Below, in pieces: positions 13,540 through 17,681 of a DNA stretch of 17,681 nucleotides. The translations under genes and the position numbers were made by a program. A model generated the notes under the pieces. It had not been told where the DNA came from. It saw only the letters and a list, made by a program, of their open reading frames with translations, and ran no database searches. The DNA is from an uncultured Eubacteriales bacterium (GTDB taxonomy: Bacteria > Bacillota > Clostridia > Oscillospirales > Ruminococcaceae): NCBI GenBank assembly GCA_959605275.1, contig CAUHFD010000033.1:1-17681 (forward strand), in the 5' to 3' direction. The first letter of the stretch is position 1, and every line of letters starts with the position of its first letter.

Positions 13540-14751
13540 ATGGATGAAAAACAAACAACTTGGAAAAGTCAGGCAATTCTGTTTCTGATAAGTCAGTGTA
13601 TTACGTTATTCGGTTCTACCCTCGTCCAAATGGCGATTGTATGGTATGTGACAATTCAAACATCATCGGGCGTGTGGGTTGCGGCATTTACCGTATGTTC
13701 TTATCTGCCGCAGTTTTTGATTTCTTTTGTTGCAGGAGTATGGGCGGATCGTCACAGCCGAAAAAAACTGATTATCGGAGCCGATTCCCTGATTGCTCTT
13801 GTAACATTTCTGATGGTATTGGCAATTCCGCATATCACGGAAAAAACCGTCATCCTTGGTAGTCTGCTTGTTCTGTCAGTCATACGTTCTTTCGGGGCAG
13901 GCATTCAAACACCGGCAGTGAATGCGGTCATTCCACAGCTTGTGCCGGAAGACCAGATTATGCGTTTTAATGGCATAAATGCAACGATGCAATCTGTTGT
14001 TCAATTTGCAGCACCTGCAGCAGCCGGTGTATTGCTGACCATGAGCACGCTGGGTTCTACACTTTTAATTGATACTGCAACTGCAATTGTAGGTATCGGA
14101 TTACTTTCGGCTGTGAGAATTCCAAAGCAGGCAATTCAAAACAAAGGAACTTCTGTATTGAAAGATATGAAAATAGGGATTAAATATACGCTTTCAGATA
14201 AGCTTATCGGGAAAGTGTTGACAGTCTACGGACTTTTCATTTTTCTGTGCGTACCGGCAGGTTTTCTTTCTCAGTTGTTTGTGAGCCGTGTTTATGGAGA
14301 AACCTATTGGTATTTGACAGCAGTAGAATTAGCTGGATTTATCGGAATGGTAGCCGGCGGACTACTTATGAGTACATGGGGAGGATTTAAGAGCCGTGTC
14401 GCAACCATGTCCGCAGGGCTGATCGCTTTTGGTTCATTAGCAATCGGCATGGGATTGTCGAAACAATTTGCCCTATACCTTACACTGATGATTATTTATG
14501 GTGTTGCGATCACGATGGTCCAAACAGCGACGACTACATTGATTCAAGAAAAGGCAGAAATGTCTATGCAGGGACGCGTATTCGGGCTTCTTGGCGCCAT
14601 GTACTCCGGTTTTTTACCTGTAGGGATGGCTATCTTTGGACCGATGGCAGATAAAATTTCGTTACAATGGATTATGATTGGTTCAGGTATCGCGCTGATT
14701 GTACTTTCTATATTCGTTGGTACGAACAAAGAAATGCGCTTGAATGAGTGA
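13540..14751 (+). CDS. MFS exporter, Mef-like drug efflux type
   Basis: A 403-residue membrane protein of the major facilitator family with 12 predicted spans. The loop 2-3 signature reads GVWADRHSRKKLI (about residues 66-78), a variant of motif A. The segment SFGAGIQTPAVNAVIPQLVP and the length around 400 match the group that contains macrolide exporters such as Mef(A) and many exporters of unknown drugs. The start at 13540 follows AAAGGAG with a 9-base gap. It is downstream of the double-MerR gene, from which it is separated by a possible attenuator. I infer export of a toxic compound; neither the drug nor the direction is shown by sequence. No accessory ABC-F gene such as msr(D) follows, unlike in mef elements. 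Confidence 0.88.
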   Translation: MDEKQTTWKSQAILFLISQCITLFGSTLVQMAIVWYVTIQTSSGVWVAAFTVCSYLPQFLISFVAGVWADRHSRKKLIIGADSLIALVTFLMVLAIPHITEKTVILGSLLVLSVIRSFGAGIQTPAVNAVIPQLVPEDQIMRFNGINATMQSVVQFAAPAAAGVLLTMSTLGSTLLIDTATAIVGIGLLSAVRIPKQAIQNKGTSVLKDMKIGIKYTLSDKLIGKVLTVYGLFIFLCVPAGFLSQLFVSRVYGETYWYLTAVELAGFIGMVAGGLLMSTWGGFKSRVATMSAGLIAFGSLAIGMGLSKQFALYLTLMIIYGVAITMVQTATTTLIQEKAEMSMQGRVFGLLGAMYSGFLPVGMAIFGPMADKISLQWIMIGSGIALIVLSIFVGTNKEMRLNE

Positions 14752-14789
14752 CCGTCTGCGCGACCGCGCTGATGAAGATGTATCAGGAT

Positions 14790-14860
14790 ATGGTTTCACT
14801 CGGATTTGAAACTCTGTGAAACCATTTGAAACCGTATCGCAATTATCATATGCTGCCATA
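14790..14860 (+). repeat. Right copy of the structured module flanking the MerR/MFS genes
   Basis: ATGGTTTCAC, 16-base spacer, GTGAAACCAT, then TTGAAACCGTATC and TTATCA/TGCCA at the same distances as in 12404-12474. A 22-bp stretch (14817-14838) is identical to 12431-12452. By eye about 50 of 71 positions agree, with the change in one arm matched in the other. The left part reads in one frame as the end of a protein (ATALMKMYQDMVSLGFETL, stop at 14816-14818) with no recognisable family, so it may also be the 3' end of a lost gene. Confidence 0.8.
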
Positions 14861-14899
14861 AGTCCACTGTAATTTTGATAGAATTACGGTGGACTTTTT
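14860..14899 (+). terminator. Intrinsic terminator of the merR-MFS unit
   Basis: AAGTCCACTGTAATT / AATTACGGTGGACTT, 15 bp with one G-U, loop TTGATAG, then five T. Very strong. It lies directly after the right module, as the other terminator does after the left one. Confidence 0.9.
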
Positions 14900-14917
14900 C
14901 TATGCCCAAAATGCACG

Positions 14918-14949
14918 AGACCGCAGGTTCAAAGCCTGCGGTCTTTTTG
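14918..14949 (+). terminator. Second intrinsic terminator
   Basis: AGACCGCAGG / CCTGCGGTCT, perfect 10 bp, then a T-run. The loop TTCAAAG on a GCAGG/CCTGC stem resembles a tRNA T-arm, so it could derive from the 3' end of a tRNA gene, though no other arm is visible. Confidence 0.85.
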
Positions 14950-15357
14950 TTGTTAGCGGTGGCATTGAATAAATCGAAAAATATGATATCATTAATGTCT
15001 AAGGATAATAGCTATACCCAAACTAATAAGCATAATCTCTCATCCGAGAATTCAACTCCATCAGCCAGAATGCGAAAAATATCTTTTGTCTTTTCTTTCT
15101 TCTCTTTGTTTTCCTGCAACTTTTTCGGGATAAAAAGCAAGGGAAATGAAAGCAAAATCCGCAGTTTGACTGGACGAGCGAACTCAACATCCGTAAAAAT
15201 GGAACAATTATACGGAAACGACAGACAATAACGAAATTTTGTCTGCCGTCTTTGTTTATCCCAAGCCCAAAGTTTTTTCAAGAATTGGGGCTTTTTCTAT
15301 TGTGCAAGCAACAATACATTTTACATAGTTGTTTCTGTTATCGGTACATCATGCTTT
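14950..15357 (+). other. Intergenic stretch with a promoter-like site and a doubtful small ORF
   Basis: TTGAAT (14965-14970), 16-base spacer and TATCAT (14987-14992) stand directly before an ATG at 14996 that opens a 78-codon frame to 15231 (start MSKDNSYTQTNK, end VKMEQLYGNDRQ). There is no ribosome site and no family I know. The opposite strand also has an open frame over 15012-15281 ending KKEKTKDIFRILADGVEF. Neither can be preferred. This may be the worn tail of an element. A hairpin CAGACAA/TTGTCTG lies near 15223-15245. Confidence 0.3.
15263..15297 (+). terminator. Weak terminator-like hairpin
   Basis: AAGCCC / GGGCTT with a long loop of about 19 bases, followed by TTTCT. It may serve the plus-strand stretch before it. 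Confidence 0.4.
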
Positions 15358-15864
15358 TTACACGGTCGGATCCATAAACAACGCAATATTGGGCTGAAAA
15401 CCTGTAAAAACAAAAAACAGCAGCATAAACAATAATACAGACATCTTCAAACCCCATGTAAATTTTTGTGCCTTGCAAGATATGGTTAAGCGATACACTA
15501 TTATAAATGCAACCACTATGGATACAACAAAATAACCGATATTTAATACGGAAATACTATAACCTAATATTCCGGTGTAAGTATAGAAAATAACAGGTAT
15601 TAGCACCGTACTTAATATTATTCCAACGCACAATGAAGATGTAATGCAAGGATAATCCTCTTTTAGCTTGTGGTTCATAATTAGAGAGTATGCTAACATG
15701 GGAAAAAAAGCCAGCTTCATATGTTCCCATGTAGATTCATTTGTCGGAAAGAATAATCCGGCTATGAAATTATTCCCTGTCCATTCATAAATGAAGTGCG
15801 ACATAATTCCAAGTATTATTACAAATACGATTCCCATAATTGTATAGAATCTTAGTTTCTTCAT
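15358..15864 (-). CDS. Membrane protein, DUF6512-like
   Basis: A 168-residue protein with about five hydrophobic spans: FYTIMGIVFVIILGIMSHFI, FFPMLAYSLIM, a span around VGIILSTVLIPVIFYTY, one around GYFVVSIVVAFIIV and MSVLLFMLLFFVFTG. The segment FFPTNESTWEHMKLAFFPML and the end FQPNIALFMDP are typical of the group named DUF6512 in Firmicutes; function unknown. I chose ATG 15864 because GGAG lies 8 bases upstream. The frame from 15885 adds seven residues without a site. From memory the family continues a little past the DP residues, so the end (TV, stop) may be slightly cut. It stands alone on the minus strand, divergent from the oxalate decarboxylase gene, and no link between the two is visible. 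Confidence 0.75.
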   Translation of the reverse strand: MKKLRFYTIMGIVFVIILGIMSHFIYEWTGNNFIAGLFFPTNESTWEHMKLAFFPMLAYSLIMNHKLKEDYPCITSSLCVGIILSTVLIPVIFYTYTGILGYSISVLNIGYFVVSIVVAFIIVYRLTISCKAQKFTWGLKMSVLLFMLLFFVFTGFQPNIALFMDPTV

Positions 15865-15885
15865 ACTTGCTCTCCACTCGATCAA

Positions 15886-16192
15886 ATATATAATTATTAT
15901 ATTGATCTCAAAGAAGAAATATTCTTATCATATTAGATCAAGCCAACATAGAACATTGTGGAATCGCGTGTCAGGTGTCCAAAGCGCCTGTTGCACATGA
16001 TACTATTTGAGTCACTCATAAAAACGCCGGAGGGATTCATTTGTTTTTGCACAGATAATTTCAAACGATTGATAAACATATATGAAAATACCGAGATTAT
16101 CAGAGTACATCAAGATGACTGCATCCTCAAATGTATAAAATTTAGATTCTAAGAAAATAATATCCATATACTTTATGGTAAGGAGATTTAAT
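15886..16192. other. Divergent intergenic region between the DUF6512-like gene and oxdC
   Basis: AT-rich 307 bases. The plus-strand frame 15958-16152 (64 codons, end IIRVHQDDCILKCIKFRF) has no ribosome site and no known family. A TATAAT on the minus strand (plus 15893-15898 region, ATTATA) could belong to the membrane-protein gene, but I see no good -35. I cannot place the oxdC promoter. Confidence 0.3.
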
Positions 16193-17500
16193 ATGAATCG
16201 TCACTATTTTGATAGGATGCAAGAAAAATTGGATCAGCTAAAAAAATCTCAGCGACCGGAACCAATTCGAAGTGATGGAGCAGGAGCGCTTGATTTGGGA
16301 CCGCGAGATTTAAAACGCGATGAAGAAAACCCCGATATGATAGTACCACCTGCTACCGACCACGGTCTGCTTCCCAATCTGCGGTTTTCATTTTCAGACA
16401 CCCACATGGATATCAAGCCCGGCGGATGGTCCCGTGAAATTACAAAAAGAGAGTTGCCTGTTTCAGACACATTCGCCATTGTAGATATGAATTTGTCTCC
16501 GGGTGTCCGAGAGATGCATTCACACCAGCAATCCGAATTTGGCTTTGTGCTGGTAGGCGGAGCAAGAGTCACTGCAGTAGATGAAATGGGCAGAAATTTT
16601 ATAGCTGACTGTAAGCCTGGCGAAGGTTGGATTTTTCCAAAAAATATACCGCATTCGATCCAGGGTTTGCATGAGGGCTGCGAGTTTCTGATGCTTTTCG
16701 ACAAAGGAGATTATTCTGAGAATCATACTTTTTCAATCAGTGAACTGTTTTCACATTTACCGAAAGATGTGCTATCTGCCAATTTTGGGTGTCAGGAATC
16801 CGCATTTGATAAAATCCCTACCGAAGAAGTCTATATTACCGATGGGGGCGACCCCGGCACGCTGGAATCGCAGACTATACAATCACCCTATGGGAATGTT
16901 CCCAACACCTATAAGCACGAATTAATTAATGTACAGCCGATACAAGGCGAGGGCGGGTGTATTAGAATTCTGGATAACAGAAACTTTCCTGCGTGCAATA
17001 CAGTGGCTTGTGCCATGGTAGAGGTAGAACCCGGTGCTATGCGAGAGATCCATTGGCACACCAATAACGATGAGTTCCAATATTATATCCAAGGCGAAGC
17101 TCGCATGACTGTATTTATGCCCGGTCCAAAAGCACGAACATTTAACTATCGCGCCGGTGATGTAGGCTATGTACCGGTAGGCGGATTTCATTACGTTCAA
17201 AATATTGGGAAGGAAAAGCTGATTTTTCTGGAATTTTTCAACAGCAGCCATTTCTCCGATATGTCTCTGGCTCAATGGATGGCGAATACACCTAAGGAGG
17301 TAATCCAGAGTATTCTAAACCTGCCGGAAGAGTTTATTCAAAACCTCAAGAAGGAGAGCTGCCCCGTTGTGAAATACCCCGGATTTGAATTTCCGGCTGC
17401 CAGCGGAACTCCTCAGAATACTCGATACTTTAAAGATTTCGATTTTAAGAAAAAAGATGTTAATTTAGGATCCAGCGATGTGATGGGAACTAACACATAA
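16193..17500 (+). CDS. oxdC: Oxalate decarboxylase, bicupin
   Basis: Manganese bicupin that splits oxalate into formate and CO2; 435 residues against 385 in Bacillus OxdC. Metal site 1 is H109, H111, E115, H154; site 2 is H287, H289, E294, H333. R106 and the W146 equivalent of the first cupin are kept. The lid over site 1 reads S175-E176-N177-H178 where Bacillus has SENS. The lid Glu that favours decarboxylase over oxidase activity is present. The first cupin has H-S-H instead of H-W-H, so the Trp equivalent to Bacillus W96 is lost, while W288 (W274) is kept. Extra length comes from about 13 residues at the N-terminus and a Phe/Lys-rich tail of 40. Start 16193 has AAGGAG 7 bases before; the 16175 ATG has no site. 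No secretion signal, so probably cytoplasmic, acting in oxalate use or acid stress. Confidence 0.93.
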   Translation: MNRHYFDRMQEKLDQLKKSQRPEPIRSDGAGALDLGPRDLKRDEENPDMIVPPATDHGLLPNLRFSFSDTHMDIKPGGWSREITKRELPVSDTFAIVDMNLSPGVREMHSHQQSEFGFVLVGGARVTAVDEMGRNFIADCKPGEGWIFPKNIPHSIQGLHEGCEFLMLFDKGDYSENHTFSISELFSHLPKDVLSANFGCQESAFDKIPTEEVYITDGGDPGTLESQTIQSPYGNVPNTYKHELINVQPIQGEGGCIRILDNRNFPACNTVACAMVEVEPGAMREIHWHTNNDEFQYYIQGEARMTVFMPGPKARTFNYRAGDVGYVPVGGFHYVQNIGKEKLIFLEFFNSSHFSDMSLAQWMANTPKEVIQSILNLPEEFIQNLKKESCPVVKYPGFEFPAASGTPQNTRYFKDFDFKKKDVNLGSSDVMGTNT

Positions 17501-17513
17501 TGATATAACCAAA

Positions 17514-17550
17514 AGCCCCATGGAAACAATAATATTGTTTCCATGGGGCT
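17514..17550. terminator. Bidirectional hairpin terminator after oxdC
   Basis: A perfect 17-bp stem (AGCCCCATGGAAACAAT and its complement) with loop AAT. On the minus strand it is followed by TTTT, so it also ends the converging gene at 17578. On the plus strand the T-run is missing, but the stem is very stable. Confidence 0.8.
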
Positions 17551-17577
17551 GATTCATATTTCGGTCGTTAAATATGC

Positions 17578-17681
17578 TTAACCACGATTGACGCTGCCGA
17601 ATATCCGCATCTTTTCCATAGCGGAATCTTTGATTGCCTGAATAATTTTCGGCATCATATCGGTCATACCGGTGTTTACCA
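17578..17681 (-). CDS. 3' end of an unrecognised gene, cut by the window edge
   Basis: The last 33 codons of a minus-strand gene, entering from the right edge: VNTGMTDMMPKIIQAIKDSA, then MEKMRIFGSVNRG and stop at 17578-17580. The text is helical and protein-like and no internal stop occurs. I do not recognise the family. It converges on oxdC, and the hairpin at 17514-17550 serves as its terminator. Confidence 0.6.
   Translation of the reverse strand, partial: VNTGMTDMMPKIIQAIKDSAMEKMRIFGSVNRG

Noticed and set aside
15012..15281. Minus-strand ORF of 89 codons
   Set aside because: No ribosome site found and it overlaps an equally open plus frame; not enough to call either.
15958..16152. Plus-strand ORF of 64 codons before oxdC
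   Set aside because: No ribosome site, no family, lies in a divergent promoter region; kept only as a note.
16249..16704. Minus-strand ORF of 151 codons inside oxdC
   Set aside because: Antisense shadow of a clear oxalate decarboxylase.

Overview
The window looks like a low-to-moderate GC Firmicute of class Clostridia. The signs are AGGAGG-type ribosome binding sites, the core gene run yaaO-darA-holB-ricT known from Bacillus and Clostridia, a clostridial-type 2[4Fe-4S] ferredoxin, an oxalate decarboxylase of the OxdC type, and debris of IS3, large serine recombinase and tyrosine recombinase elements. The assignment below class level is not supported by anything I can see.

Layout. Positions 1-2800 are a graveyard of mobile DNA: a frameshifted IS3-family orfB running off the left edge, an orfA remnant fused in frame to the N-terminal two thirds of a tyrosine recombinase, a sigma-factor-like gene with a late frameshift, and the C-terminal coiled-coil end of a large serine recombinase on the opposite strand. 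Positions 2860-9476 are a chromosomal core block, almost all on the minus strand and bounded by two tRNA-Ala genes (anticodons GGC and CGC): a truncated tRNA-Ala copy, ferredoxin, ricT, holB, darA, a YaaO-like PLP enzyme and a sodium:amino acid symporter of the AGCS family. Directly after the CCA of tRNA-Ala(CGC), with no spacer, begins the middle of another serine recombinase gene that has also lost its coiled coil in frame.

Positions 9970-14950 are accessory, plus strand: a two-gene unit (a cysteine-rich ankyrin-repeat protein and a second unrecognised protein with a similar C-terminal end), then a tRNA-like cloverleaf RNA at 12289-12375, then a double-MerR regulator and an MFS drug-type exporter. 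The regulator/exporter pair is bracketed by two copies of the same structured non-coding module (12404-12474 and 14790-14860), each followed by an intrinsic terminator. Positions 15358-17681 hold a DUF6512-like membrane protein, a bicupin oxalate decarboxylase, a strong bidirectional terminator and the 3' end of an unrecognised minus-strand gene.

How it works together. The core block combines DNA replication (holB), c-di-AMP sensing (darA) and RNA-processing/sporulation control (ricT), in the order known from Bacillus but without tmk and yaaR. The accessory parts point to repeated integration and decay of elements next to tRNA-Ala genes, leaving cargo (ankyrin pair, efflux pair) behind. The best candidates for something undescribed are the paired structured modules around the efflux genes, the tRNA-like RNA next to them, and the ankyrin/partner gene pair.
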